The notes under the pieces were generated by a model. The model ran no database searches, had not been told where the DNA came from, and saw nothing but the letters and a program-made list of their open reading frames with translations. DNA of 64,000 bases from Diadema setosum (taxonomy: Eukaryota > Echinodermata > Echinoidea > Diadematoida > Diadematidae), in assembly GCF_964275005.1 (NCBI RefSeq), contig NC_092700.1:20503050-20567049 (forward strand). Direction: 5' to 3'. Position numbers and translations under genes: made by a program. This document shows positions 35,940 to 47,341 of the stretch, one piece after another; the first letter of the stretch is position 1, and each line of letters begins with the position of its first letter.

Positions 35940-35940
35940 G
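35880..35940. repeat. AAC microsatellite
   Basis: About 20 AAC units in the Harbinger interior. Confidence 0.95.
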
Positions 35941-36039
35941 TATTATAATCTTTGGCCACATAACTATATCAGGGATTTTTTTTTCCAAAATTTGAATTAA
36001 ATTTAACGTGTATAACGTTAAGTTTAACTCAAATTAGCG

Positions 36040-36870
36040 TTTCAAGTGTTCAAAACAAGTGTTTCAAAGACTTAACCAACACTTTATTAAGGAACAAATG
36101 CAAAGTTTTAACCTTTTTTTTTCAAAGATTTTTCCAACACTTTATTAAGTAAACAAATAATGCAAAGTTTTGACCATGTTTACCAAGTTGTTATCACCAC
36201 TTTATCAAGTAAACAAAACATTTTTATAAGTAAAAAGAAAAGTGCTGGTCACAAGTGTTCATAAGAAGTGTTTCAAAGTTTTTAACAACACTTTATTAAG
36301 TAAACAAAAAAGGCAAAGTTTTGACCATGTTTTCAAAGTGGTTATCACCACTTTATCAAGTAAACAAAACATTTTTATAAGTAAAAAAAAAAGTTCTGCT
36401 CACAAGTGTTTATAAGAAGTGTTTCAAAGTTTTTACCAACACTTTATTAAGTAAACAAAAAAGGCAAAGTTTTGACCATGTTTTCAAAATTGTTATCACC
36501 ACTTTATCAAGTAAACAAAACATTTTTATAAGTAAAAAAAAGTGCTGCTCACAAGTGTTCATAAGAAGTGTTTCAAAGTTTTTACCAACACTTTATTAAG
36601 TAAACAAAAAAGGCAAAGTTTTGACCATGTTTTCAAAATTGTTATCACCACTTTATCAAGTAAACAAAACATTTTTATAAGTAAAAAAAAAAGTGCTGCT
36701 CACAAGTGTTCATAAGAAGTGTTTCAAAGTTTTTACCAACACTTTATTAAGTAAACAAAAAAGGCAAAGTTTTAACCATTTTTTCAAAGTTGTTACCAAC
36801 ACATTATTAAGTAAATAAAACATTTTTAAAGTAAACAATGCCGCTCACAAGTGTTCAAAACAAGTGTTAA
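36040..36870. repeat. Minisatellite, period about 150 bases, about five units
   Basis: Each unit has CACAAGTGTTCATAAGAAGT, a TTTACCAACACTTTATTAAG block, GGCAAAGTTTTGACCATG and a second ATCACCACTTTATCAAG block; the two ACTTTAT(T/C)AAG blocks make a half-length period. Marker positions 36253, 36403, 36552 and 36703 give the period. It lies between the 3' ends of the two Harbinger genes. Confidence 0.85.
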
Positions 36871-36893
36871 CAATCACAACTCAGTCTCTCAAA

Positions 36894-38498
36894 CTATTCT
36901 GAGTCACTTTGAGTCATGTCCATGGTCTCAGCTGTGAGGCGTAAGGCAGTGACTGTGGCTGTGGCTGTGGCTTGAGTGCTGGTCTGACGAGGCATTGGGG
37001 TGCTTGGCCTCGAGGGTACAGCGGGTGGTGGTGGTGTGGTCAGGACACCAAGGTTGGTATCAGAGAGCTGACTCAGTCCCGTGAGGTTGAGAGACCCTTC
37101 ATCAAGGACTTGAGATGTCAGGCCCAATACTGCTGAGAGGTTGTCCGTTGACGGTCTTGGCTCTCGGGTGGAGGAAGGGTTGGGATGAGTGTGCTGGGGC
37201 TGTCTGGTCTGCAGCTGAGTGAGGAGTGGCGTCTCTGGCGTCCGATAAACCTTGGCCTGGACTGGGTAGTTCTGCTTCTGTTGTGAGAAGTCCTGGTAGT
37301 CATAGCCTTGGTAGGTGAGGGGCTGTTGAAAACCGTTGAAGGGCTGTGACGTCGCCTGAGATGGAGGAGCAGACCTGGACTGGGTAGGACGAGCTTCAGT
37401 TGGGCCTTGAGGGTTGTGGAAAAGTGCTGTGATCTTCTGCTTCATCACCTGGTACTCGGTCTCGGGGAGGTCCCTCAGGGTCTGGCTCACGTACGTGATG
37501 AAGGGCTTTCGGGCCGAAGATGCTCTGTCCAAGTCGACCAGCTGAGAGAGAAGTTCTGTGCTTGTCTTCATTGTGTCCCTGATCTCCAACAGCACACTGT
37601 CGTCCTGGCCCTCCAGTCTGCCTCTCTGCCTTCGTCCTCTAGAGCTGGTTGTGGAGGTGGGGGTGGGTTGGCCTCTGTTGGCTGCCGCTTGTTCCTCCAT
37701 TTGTGACAGCAGGGCGTCATCCTCCATGGGATCCTCCAAGTTCGGCACTACGGGGAGTGCAGCTGTCGAGGGGGTCTCTGCTGTGGGGCCATTTGAAGAC
37801 ACCTGCCTGGACGGGGTAAGTGGCTCCTGGCTTGAAGGTGCCTGGCTGTCTGTGGGCTGTCTGAGGGAGATGGGTCTCAGAGGGGCTGCTCCTCGGTGGC
37901 GGATCTCACCCTCCAGGAAACTGCACTTGGCCATGACGTACTTCTCTCGGTCAGTGAGCTTGACGGCGGCCTGCCCGGATTTCTTGAGGTGTAGCTTCCC
38001 ATACCAGGAGTGCATGTGCTTCCACCATCCAAGGAGTACTTCTGCGGTGTACCCCATGCTCTCTGCCTTGTCTCTCCAAGCTGCCTGCTTCTTCTTGGTG
38101 TCGCGATACAGCCTGTGGCCCTTTCTCCAAAGGTACTCGTTCTCCCTCAGCCATTCCAGCGCATCATCCTCATGCTCCTCGGAAACGGTGTACTGTTTTC
38201 TCTCTCCCTTCTTCTTCCCTAATTGCCTCTTGCTCCCTCTGGCTGAAGCTTGTTCATGGCCTTCAGGGGCTTCAGCAGGGCCTTCATCATGGGCTTGATT
38301 ATCAAGGCCTTCAGGGGGTTGAACAGCTGGGCTTTGAGGGGCTTGAGGGCCTTGGGGCTGCTCCTCCACAGCAGCAGCAGCAGCCGCCGCTTCATTATCA
38401 TAGTCAGAGTCACGGGATGGGGTGCTCGTTCTGCCCTTCTTAACCTTGCCAGGGCTAGAACGAGCGGACTTCCTCTTCTTCCCCGAGTGGCGCACCAT
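36894..38498 (-). CDS. Harbinger Myb/SANT-like DNA-binding protein
   Basis: 534 codons, intact, starting at 38498. A basic, Ser-rich N-terminus (HSGKKRKSARSSPGKVKKGR) looks like a nuclear signal. A poly-Ala stretch and a Pro/Glu-rich linker follow. A trihelix Myb/SANT or MADF-like domain at about residues 103-200 has spaced tryptophans (ALEWLRENEYLWRKG, AAWRDKAESMG, GWWKHMHSWYGKL). The rest is Gln/Ser/Pro-rich and disordered. In this superfamily the Myb-like protein brings the nuclease into the nucleus and binds subterminal sites. It is read toward the nuclease gene. Confidence 0.88.
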   Translation of the reverse strand: MVRHSGKKRKSARSSPGKVKKGRTSTPSRDSDYDNEAAAAAAAVEEQPQGPQAPQSPAVQPPEGLDNQAHDEGPAEAPEGHEQASARGSKRQLGKKKGERKQYTVSEEHEDDALEWLRENEYLWRKGHRLYRDTKKKQAAWRDKAESMGYTAEVLLGWWKHMHSWYGKLHLKKSGQAAVKLTDREKYVMAKCSFLEGEIRHRGAAPLRPISLRQPTDSQAPSSQEPLTPSRQVSSNGPTAETPSTAALPVVPNLEDPMEDDALLSQMEEQAAANRGQPTPTSTTSSRGRRQRGRLEGQDDSVLLEIRDTMKTSTELLSQLVDLDRASSARKPFITYVSQTLRDLPETEYQVMKQKITALFHNPQGPTEARPTQSRSAPPSQATSQPFNGFQQPLTYQGYDYQDFSQQKQNYPVQAKVYRTPETPLLTQLQTRQPQHTHPNPSSTREPRPSTDNLSAVLGLTSQVLDEGSLNLTGLSQLSDTNLGVLTTPPPPAVPSRPSTPMPRQTSTQATATATVTALRLTAETMDMTQSDSE

Positions 38499-39005
38499 GG
38501 TGTTGACTCCACATGTAGAGATGTATCAGTGTATAGGTGTAGCCTTCTTTGTAGTACAGATGTACTGATGTAGCCACCAGCACGTCTGACTGCGTGCGTG
38601 CTGTATCCACGGAGCGGACGCAATCCATACTCCCCGCATGCGCAGTGAACGGTTTGCATCAGATACATATCCGCGCGGCATCCCCTTTGTTTCCATTACG
38701 CATACGTGATGCATCCGCTCTTTCCGCCATGCGTCCGCTTCGCAATTATCCCCGGTAACCCCTTCGGAGCTGTCATCCACTTCCATCCGCTTTCATCCGC
38801 TAAGCTTCCGATGAACATCCGTTTAACATCCCCGCTACATACGACCCAAGTCCGTTCTTTTCCGTTCTGTTTTCGCAAATTTTCGCCAATTTTGTCAATT
38901 TTTGGAGCGGATGAAAGCGGATGGAGCCACCCCCGAAATTTTGCTCGTCCGCTGTGTCCTTACTGCATACGCTTTGTGTCCGTCGGCCAGTGGGACCGGG
39001 CCTTA

Positions 39006-39815
39006 AGGCCGTGTCACACCAGCCTTGCGTGCGACTTGCAAAGAACAATTTTGACTACCCGGAGGTCCCCGTAGATGATCCGCACATGACAGTACCTAGC
39101 ATGTATCTCAAAAGTAGTCGCCCGGAGGTGCGCACGCATATTATTTTACCCGCAACCGTGTTTAGGCCCTGTCACACCTTTCCGGGCAAGCTACTCGGGC
39201 TTGTTACGTGTAGGGATTTTCTAGCATACCGGACATTCCTGAGGGCGGAAAAGGATTTGTGCGAGTCAGCGCATGTGTCTTACTTGCTGGACGCGTTATA
39301 CTTGCGAGTATACTGTGTGACCTTTGTACCAGTCGCGTGGGGGCTGACAACTCAGTGAAGGAATTCCTCTAATGAAATGGCTGAAATCTCACAGAATTTC
39401 ATTATCTTGGCTGCATACGGGACTGCGAAGTACCTGCGTGGGAATTGCCTGGGAAGTACTGCCGCTAAGGGTCTCCTACTGGCGTTCTGCGTGGACCTCT
39501 ACGGGCATTCCCGCGACTCACCCGGAAAAAGTTTTGGTCATGCTCAAAACTTGGCTGCGGTTAAATCGGACTTGCGTGAGCGCCTCCGGGCAACTACGCG
39601 CTAGATACTGTCAGGTGCGGACCAACTGCGGAGAGCTCCGGGAGTAAATTTGTTTCCCCGCAAGTCAAGCCGCAGAAGTTCCCCCGTACGGTATGACAAG
39701 GCATGAATGAAAATTGCAAACATTCTTGTTCGCCCGCTGAAAATCTTCTTCGTGCTGGAAACTACCTCCTCGCCACAAGCCCGCGTAGCTTGCCCGGAAT
39801 GGTGTGACACGGCCT
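39006..39815. mobile_element. Harbinger-type MITE abutting the Harbinger element
   Basis: Ends AGGCCGTGTCACACC and GGTGTGACACGGCCT with TTA on both sides (39003-39005 and 39816-39818). The left TTA is the same as the one bordering the Harbinger element, so one inserted in the other's target duplication. An internal copy of the end (from about 39164, TAGGCCCTGTCACACC then TTCCGGGCAAGCTAC) pairs with the right end over more than 35 bases, so 39164-39815 may be a shorter element or the true inner unit. No coding frame. Confidence 0.8.
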
Positions 39816-40145
39816 TTAGAAATGAAAAGTGCGGTTGACAAGCTAGGCCGCTAGATGGAATTTGTTTTTTCGTAAACACATACACACCAACATGTTATTT
39901 GTATACATAATTTTATTTTAATATGTATTCTTTATATATGTATTACATATGTATATCCCCCTATATATTAAATAGAGATTTGAGTACCCCTTGTTTTATT
40001 GGCTCTAAGAAAGGTGTCAATTATTTATTCTCTTTTAAAATGGCATACTGTCCTGTATTTACTTATTTATGAATGTATCTACGCTAGTACAAAGTCGAAT
40101 ATGTAAATGCTTTAATACTTGTATAAGACCAGGTAGTGCAGTTAC

Positions 40146-40407
40146 GGGTGCTGTTCGTTATTCCGAAGATTCGTTATTCCGAAGGTTCGTTAGTCCGAAA
40201 CACACAAATTCCCTGTACAGGTTCGTTAATCCGAAAATGAAAAAGGGTTCGTTAATCCGAAAATTTGTGGCGTTATTCCGAAGGTTCGTTATTCCGAAGA
40301 TCTGTTAATCCGAAAATGAAATTCGGAATAACGAACCTTCGGAATAACGAATCTTCGGACTTAAGAGCCTTCGCAATAACGAACCTTCGGAATAACGAGC
40401 TGTAACC
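40146..40407. mobile_element. Hairpin MITE built of TTCGTTATTCCGAAG units
   Basis: 262 bases made of repeats of TTCGTTATTCCGAAG and TTCGTTAATCCGAAAA in both orientations, flanked by GCAGTTAC on each side (40138-40145 and 40408-40415): an 8-base target duplication, as hAT-type elements make. A broken relative lies at 43990-44116. Confidence 0.8.
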
Positions 40408-41334
40408 GCAGTTACATATATTATGGCCTATCCTATTATCTACTTAGGTGGGATTGAAACAAACAAAAACAAAAACACCACATACACAATGTGTATGCAT
40501 TGATACATTCAGAAGCGGTTGGTTGCACGTGTATGGAAATACTCTTTTTTTTTGTGCGGAAATAAATTATAACTCTGGTTATGTACACCATGGATAATCA
40601 TCACATTCCCGTGTGCGACTGCTGAAATCAAGTTTAGGTGTGAACCACTATCCCTCATCAAGAAAGTAACATACTGTGGTACTTGTTTCTGTTTTCTTGA
40701 AAAATATGCATTCTTGTTATTACATGATCACGTTATCACGTTATCACGTTATCAAAACGTCACTTTTTTCAAAATCTTCAACGTTATGATTTATTGGAAT
40801 AAGGACACCTGCGACAATGCGGGCAAATCGAATTCTGTAACATACACAAAATAGAAAATCTTTGTTTAATTTCACACGTCTATTTATCGTATTCTATACA
40901 CATCACAAAATCAAAGAACTGAATATTTTCAGTCAAAACCAGCGTCTGATGACTCTCTTCCCATTGCTCCGTGGTCCTCCCCGTGGTCCTCCCCGTGGTT
41001 TGAGCAAAGATATCACCATTCTACGTCAATATCTTGACAATATTGTAAAGCTCTTTCATCTTTTGAGACTTTATCATTCCCTTCAAAGGTTAGGTCTTCT
41101 TTGATGTGTATACCATGTATGCTCTTAAAAAACACAAAAACAGTAAGTGATCTGAATAAAAGCACGTTTCAGCTAAACTTTACGGCTGTTTTCGACACTT
41201 AGGAATTCATTCATAACGGGATTTATTTCATTCACATCACCAGGAAAATGTTAACGGTTTGATAGATAACTCTTTAGCATGATAATTTAGAAATCACTGG
41301 CAGATTTTAACTTTAACATTCTGTATGCATGCAG

Positions 41335-41610
41335 AACCTGGATTTCTTGGATGCTACCGGGGAGATCGTCTCACGTTTCAGGCTTTCAATGTTTCCGGAT
41401 TCAACGTTCAGTCGGATGGAGAGTGTGTGTCTACCTGCAGACGAAAACCCGGAAACCATGACATTGCTATTGTTAATGAAATGAACTGCATATGTTATCG
41501 ATCAGTTAAATATGCAAACTTCATTTCTGGCATGAGGTATACTCATTATTGGACATCTGAAACCAGCGTAGAATCTGAACCCGGCCAGCAAGTCCATTGT
41601 TTGTTCAACC
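41335..41610 (+). CDS. Receptor gene B, WSC-like domain exon
   Basis: 276 bases, phase 1-1, after GCATGCAG (41327-41334) and before GTGAGTAT (41611). It encodes EPGFLGCYRGDR, ECVSTCRRK, CICYRSVKYAN and GQQVHCLFNR. All cysteines match the gene A exon at 7182-7451; two extra residues lie near the C-terminus (ESEPGQQ). The putative role is carbohydrate binding by a WSC-type module. It lies about 9 kb after the SRCR exons because a Harbinger element and MITEs fill the intron. Confidence 0.78.
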
Positions 41611-41683
41611 GTGAGTATACATATCAAAATCATTTGGCATGCGACAGTCAGCAACTTGTCCTATTTTGTATTCTAAATATTAA

Positions 41684-42062
41684 AGGGATAGTACAGTATT
41701 GGTGGAGATGAGAATCGGGCTTTTAACTTTTTGCGAGATACCAAGAAAACACTTATGATATAGTACAGAGCATACCATTTTAAGAGGAATTCAAAGTCTA
41801 TTTGATGAAAATCGGGTTTGGAATGACTGAAACATCCTAAAACAAAGTAAAACAAAGCGATCGTAATAAAGTGAGGGTCCCACACTTTATTAGAATCGCT
41901 CATTTTCGGATATCTCAGCCATTTTAAAACCAATTTTCATCAAATAAACGTTGCATTCATCATAGAATTAAATGCTCTTTCATATTTCATGAGGTTTCTC
42001 ATTATCTCACCAAAAATGTTACAAACCTGAAATTAGGCCTCAACCAAAACTATACTATCCCT
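41684..42062. mobile_element. TTAA-flanked MITE
   Basis: 379 bases with ends AGGGATAGTACAGTATTGGT and the approximate reverse complement AACCAAAACTATACTATCCC, bordered by TTAA (41680-41683 and 42063-42066). The target points to piggyBac- or Kolobok-type transposition. A diverged 5' half of a related copy is at about 42917-43075, after the CCP exon. Confidence 0.8.
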
Positions 42063-42634
42063 TTAACTCTTAAAAATGTTATATTTCATATTATTGACAA
42101 CATGTCCTTATAGGATTGGTACTGATTTTCGGACATGGTACCAAACCTACCGATCTATCTCTGCTTGTAGGACTGAAACAGTAATGTATCACACATTATA
42201 ACCATTATTTGTACTAGTCTCTGTAAATCGCTAACACCGCTATTAGAAATTTGAACATAAGACAAAATAGAAAAAAAAAAAACATTATTGCACTGCTTGA
42301 TTGTTTTTTATTCTTTTTCCTCGTACAAAAATATCGTGATGATTATTTTTTTTCTAATGTTGTTAACGAGAATTCCATACTTTCTTCATTTATGGTGCTG
42401 TCGGGTATTGTGATCACACTGGACACGGTTCAGATGTTCACTGTTTGGTACTGTCACAAATTCTGTGAAAAGAAAAAAAAACGTGACAACCGTCTTTACA
42501 GTTAAGTGAGCAATGGTGGCGACAGCAATATTTGATAGTTGAACTCGGTTACATAATATTATACCTCTATTTATTCCTGTTGTATATCTTGGTCACATTG
42601 TTTCGTCGATTGCGACTTTTCTCTTTTATCGAAG

Positions 42635-42856
42635 TTTCTGTCGGGTTTTGTAAGCATCCCGGCCCTGTATGTGGTGGTTATTGGGACTCTGATATCACCA
42701 GTTTTGGATCCAAGATGACTCTTACATGTGACGAAGGATTCATGTTAAATGGCAGCGCGACACTGCAGTGTTTGGGACTACCTGGGTGGTCGACTTACTT
42801 CCCGGTTTGGAACGCGTCAGTCCCGTCTTGCCGCGCAATCAAAAATGCAACAAAAG
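42635..42856 (+). CDS. Receptor gene B, CCP/sushi domain exon
   Basis: 222 bases, phase 1-1, after ATCGAAG (42628-42634) and before GTTTGT (42857). The translation VSVGFCKHPGPVCGGYW, GSKMTLTCDEGFMLNGS, ATLQCLGLPGW, ASVPSCRA is a complete CCP module with an additional cysteine (PVCGG) not present in gene A. It has N-glycosylation sites (NGS, NAS). It is the best conserved exon between the two genes. The next intron, about 7.4 kb, contains the large element 43343-49185. Confidence 0.9.
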
Positions 42857-43989
42857 GTTTGTGTAGTACAAACTCACAGTATGTCATAACGTAACCACAA
42901 TTAAGCACTTTTTCAAGGGATGGTATAATTTTGGTAAAGATAGGGATTCAGCTTTTTACTTTTTTTGCGAGATAATTAGAAACCACTTATGAGACATTAA
43001 AGAGCATAATTCTATTCTAACAGGAAATCAAAGTTTAAAAATGAGTTTTGAAGCGACTGGTACATCTTGAAAAAAAGATAAGAAAGAGATTGCAACACTA
43101 AAAAAGGCTTGTCCAACATTTGGCAACTGCGTAAGTTTAGTCATGAAATGATGAGACAATCCGCAGCATCTCATTTTTTTTTTGTGGAATAAATTTGACC
43201 TATTCATATTCTCCGACATAATTATAACTCGCTAGCTGCCAAAAGAGATGCTAATAGATCGTGGTCATTATTCTGTGTCCCACAAATGAGCTTATATCAT
43301 CATACTATGTCGTAGATTGTGATTCTTGTATAACTCGACGAGTGTTGCGACACGGATTGTCGCCCCTACACGGATTGTCGCTCCCGGCTCGGGGGCGACA
43401 ATCCTTGACGGAGTTGGCGGCACGGATTGTCGTCTGGCGACAATCCGTGACGAGGGCTGGCGGCACGGATTGTCGCCCGCCCTCGAAGCACATTTTGCTG
43501 GGTAATATCGTTCTGGACATAGTCATTGAAATACTAACACATACCTTTACATGGCTACATCCATGCAAATATGCCATGTATAGAAGTCATGGTGAGGTTT
43601 CAAGGAAGTGTGTATGTGCGCGCGCACATGATAATTTAGTGTCCGTTTGTGCGTGTGTGTGCGTGTGTGTGTATGTGTGTGTGTGTATGATGGAAGAATG
43701 TGTTTATTTTTTCAGCTTTTTGCGCATGTGTTCTTTAGCTGCGCGTGGGTAGGGATACCTAGTAAGCTGTAGCTGGCATAAACGTTGATATTGATTTTAT
43801 CAGCAGCTTTGACTTTGATGAGTTTGTTTGGCGGATTTGTTTATGAAATTCGGAGTGGTGCTTGCGTGCGGGCGGATGCTGCTTTTCTGCATACGGTCCA
43901 TTATGTCTTATTTATCGACATTGGGAAGTCGTTTCATCAGGAAGGAATGTGGTAGCGGTTCGGGTGTGTGTGTGTATGTGGGAGGGGGC

Positions 43990-44116
43990 TACATTTCGTT
44001 ATTGCAAAAGTTCGTTATTCTGAAGGCTCCTTAATCCGAGGTTCTTTATTCGAAGGTTCGTTATTCCGAATTTCATTTTTGGATCAACGAACCTCTAGGT
44101 ACAGGGAATTGTACAG
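43990..44116. mobile_element. Fragment of the TTCGTTATTCCGAAG hairpin MITE
   Basis: Contains TTCGTTATT, GGTTCGTTATTCCGAA and TACAGGGAATT blocks shared with 40146-40407. It joins directly to the broken left side of the next element at about 44117. Confidence 0.6.
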
Positions 44117-45331
44117 GGGATGCTGTAGACGATTACGTCCTTCGGCGTTTTCTGTTTTCCACTCGCATGGGAACACAGAGACGCGTGGGAAGCCACACAA
44201 CTCGTGTTGCCAAGCTGCAGCGCATTTACCTGAAGGAATGCTGCAACACACTCGAAGCGGTGGAGAGGAAGAACCGCAAAGTCAAGTTTCGAAATTTTTC
44301 CTACAAATGGTCATTTTTGGTGGCACCCATATACACATGACATCGCTTGACCATTGGTGCTGAACATTTTTTCCTTGTACTATTGAATGTATATTTTTCG
44401 AAACTCGGAAGGCAATTTTTAGGTTGGGGATGAGGTGATAGCATTTTTTTCACTTTTCTGGCCGGGAAGGTGTGGGACAGCGATAAACTATATAAAATGA
44501 GAACGAATTTAGTATTTCCCTATAATCTTACCTACTTTACGCTCCATGGATATTACATTTTTTTTTATTGTATTTGGTTGTGGGAGGGGTGTCCGAATGT
44601 CCTAATGTTTTTTTTTTTTTTTCTGGAAATGTAATATAGGCATTGCTTTATTATAACAATCTCCTTAACATAACCCAGAAAGTCATTAATATCGCTGCAC
44701 AATGACAGTGTAACCACAGTTTGTCTATTCCATGACTGTAAGTAATATTTTCTCACTCTGTTTAACTTTTAATATCGATCTAGATTGTATTCTATTTGTG
44801 GTATAATTATGCTGTGTAGTCTTTACATTTATGATGTTTATCCATATTTGAGCTGCACAAATAAAATTTAAACTACAAGTTCAAAATTTCATATATCTTT
44901 TATTACTGTAAAGCAAATTAAAGAAATGCGAAAACTTTTCAGAACTTGTACGTAAATTCGATTTCAGTTTTCCCCAGTGTACAATGTAAGACAGTCCAAT
45001 ATGTGATAGATTTGCTGTCATAATACATTGACTTGGCAGGGATCGTCATATTGTACATAATTATTTATAACAATCTGTAACTATCCCAAAATATCAGCAA
45101 CTCTCCGCAAGTGTTCCGAACTATTCGGAAGTTTATGCAAGCTGAAAGAACAAAATTACGTGCCATTTCGTAAGAATATCCGCAAGTGGACGCAAATATT
45201 CGCATTTGGTCGTATCTCTCCGTATCGCCCGCATATTTTTCCCGTATGGAGGGATCCGCGGGTGTCCGCAGAAAAAAAAAATGACTTATTTGGACGTAAC
45301 GCCGGACGCAGAGCATTATTTGACTGGAGCC
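44117..45331. mobile_element. Harbinger-type MITE, copy 1, left end missing
   Basis: Aligns along its length with 45745-48474: GATTACGTCCTTCGGCG start, the GAGCGGTGGAGAGG region, TGGCCGGGAAGGTGTGGGA, the TTTGTCTATTCCATGACTG block, and the ATCCGCAAGTGGACGCA right side. It ends TTTGACTGGAGCC next to TTA (45332-45334). The left terminus is replaced by the hairpin MITE fragment. Confidence 0.75.
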
Positions 45332-46600
45332 TTATGCCCCAGTCACACAGTGCTTTACGATGGATTACGTCCGCCGCGGATAGATACGAATGAGTGGACG
45401 CAGGGGGACGCAGCGTGGACGCAGGCATCCGCAGGGACGTATGTAGACGTAACTGTCCGTAACTCATCCGTAAAGAAACGCAAAATGACGTCGCCGAACC
45501 TGCGAAATTTTGAAATGTTCAAAATTTCGCAGAGGGACGCCACGGACGCAAACTTACGCAAGTAACCGTAACCAATCGTAACTATCCGTAACTGAACGTA
45601 GCTACCCGTAGCTTGGACGCAGACCATCCGCAAAAAAATTTACCTTCCGTCCGTTTGCGTTCGCTTACGTCCACCGTAAGTATCCGAAATTAACCGCAAG
45701 TTAACGTATCACAACAGTTTCCTCCCCTTACGGATATTTACGGACAGCTACGGATGTTGCGGACAATTACGTCCTTCGACGTTTTCCGTTTTCCACTCGC
45801 ATGGGAACACAGAGACTCGTGGGAATGCACACTACTCCTGTTGCCAAGCTGCAGCGCCTTTACCTGAAGGAATACTATCTACAACACAGTCGGAGCGGTG
45901 GAGAGGCAGAACTACATGGTCAAATTATGAAATTTCTCCCACATACTGGTCATTTGAAGTGGCACCCATATACCATGTATACTCATGACATCGGTTGACT
46001 CTTGGTGCTGAACTTTTTTTCTTGTACTCTTCGAATGTATATTTTTCGAAAAAAGCAATATTTTGGGTAGGGGATGGGGTGATAGCATTTTTATTCACTT
46101 TTCTGGCCGGGGAAGGTGTGGGACAGGGGCAACTATATAAAATGAGAACGAATTTAGTATTTCTCTGTAGTCTTACCAATGCACTTTACGCTCCATCGAA
46201 TGTGTATTACATTTTTTTCTGATAACTATAATAATAATAATAAAGGATATTTATATTGCGTAGCTACTATAATAATATACTTTACTGCGCATTACAAAAT
46301 GACATGCATACAAGAAATTCAAACAGAAAATACATTACTTCAAGAGATGACTTGATATTGTATTTGGGTGTGGGAGGGGTGTTTGAAAGTTTTGATATCT
46401 TTTTTTTTTCTGTAAATTTAATAAGCATTGCTTCATCATAAATATCTCCTTAACATAACCCAGTAAGTCATGAATATCGCTGAACAACGACAGCGTAACC
46501 ACAGTTTGTCTATTCCATGACTGCAAGTAATATTTTCTCACTCTAATGTTTAACTTTTCGATCTATATTGTATTTTATTTGTGGTATAGTGATGTTATAT

Positions 46601-46911
46601 GTGACCCTGCACCACAGAACACACAAAAAGTCGCCACACATGAAATTTTAGTTGAGAGCAGATTCTGAAAGAGCAGACTTTAAGCTTTAAAATGATGTAT
46701 TACTCAAATCAAATGGAAATAGATAGTGGAAAGAATGCACACACTCAGAAAAAGTGTAAACTGAGAAAAGAGGCTCTGAAGTACAGTGTCTATTCAAGCG
46801 CTTAATCTTTATCAAGCCGTGCTGGTTGTGCGATGAATGGGACAAAAAACAGGATGGAAACCACCGGAGTAACAACAATGAGGGGATTATCAGATTAAAC
46901 TGAAATTAATG

Positions 46912-46957
<46 letters not shown>

Positions 46958-46971
46958 TAATAACAATGATG

Positions 46972-47029
<58 letters not shown>

Positions 47030-47153
47030 TAAAGCCTTATTTACCCAGAGTAGCCAGGTCAAGATCGGCTCGGTTGACCCATTTCACCTATTTTCAATCC
47101 TCAAACAAAATCAGTGTGTGCGACTTTTTGTTCGTTTTGTGATGCACGGTCAC
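46601..47153 (+). mobile_element. Family R MITE with AAT repeat inside
   Basis: Starts GTGACCCTGCACCACAGAAC and ends GTGATGCACGGTCAC. The middle third is replaced by an AAT/ATG microsatellite (46903-47030). Confidence 0.85.
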
Positions 47154-47341
47154 AATATAATTCTTTACATTTATGACGTTTATTCATATTTGAGTTGCAC
47201 AAAAAAATTCAAACTTCAAGTTCAAAATTTCATAAATCTTTTATTATTGTAAAGCAAATTAAAGGATTACGATTTTTTCACAACTTGTACGTAATACAAT
47301 TTCAGTTTTCCCCAGTATACAATGTAAGACAGTCCAAAATG

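Larger units (their letters stand above)
33108..39002. mobile_element. PIF/Harbinger transposon, apparently complete
   Basis: 5.9 kb element with ends GGCCCGGTCCCACTG and CAGTGGGACCGGGCC, each next to TTAA (33104-33107 and 39003-39006), in keeping with the TTA/TAA target duplication of this superfamily; the exact one-base boundary is ambiguous. Subterminal regions on both sides carry many CATCCGCT motifs, likely binding sites for the Myb-like protein. It contains the two genes expected of Harbinger, converging, with a minisatellite between them. Both frames are open, so it may be a recent or active copy. It sits in the intron of gene B between the SRCR and WSC-like exons. Confidence 0.9.

Noticed and set aside
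37558-38298. 246-codon + strand frame across the Harbinger Myb gene
   Set aside because: Antisense shadow of a GC-rich coding region; the minus-strand frame is longer and has the Myb/SANT domain.
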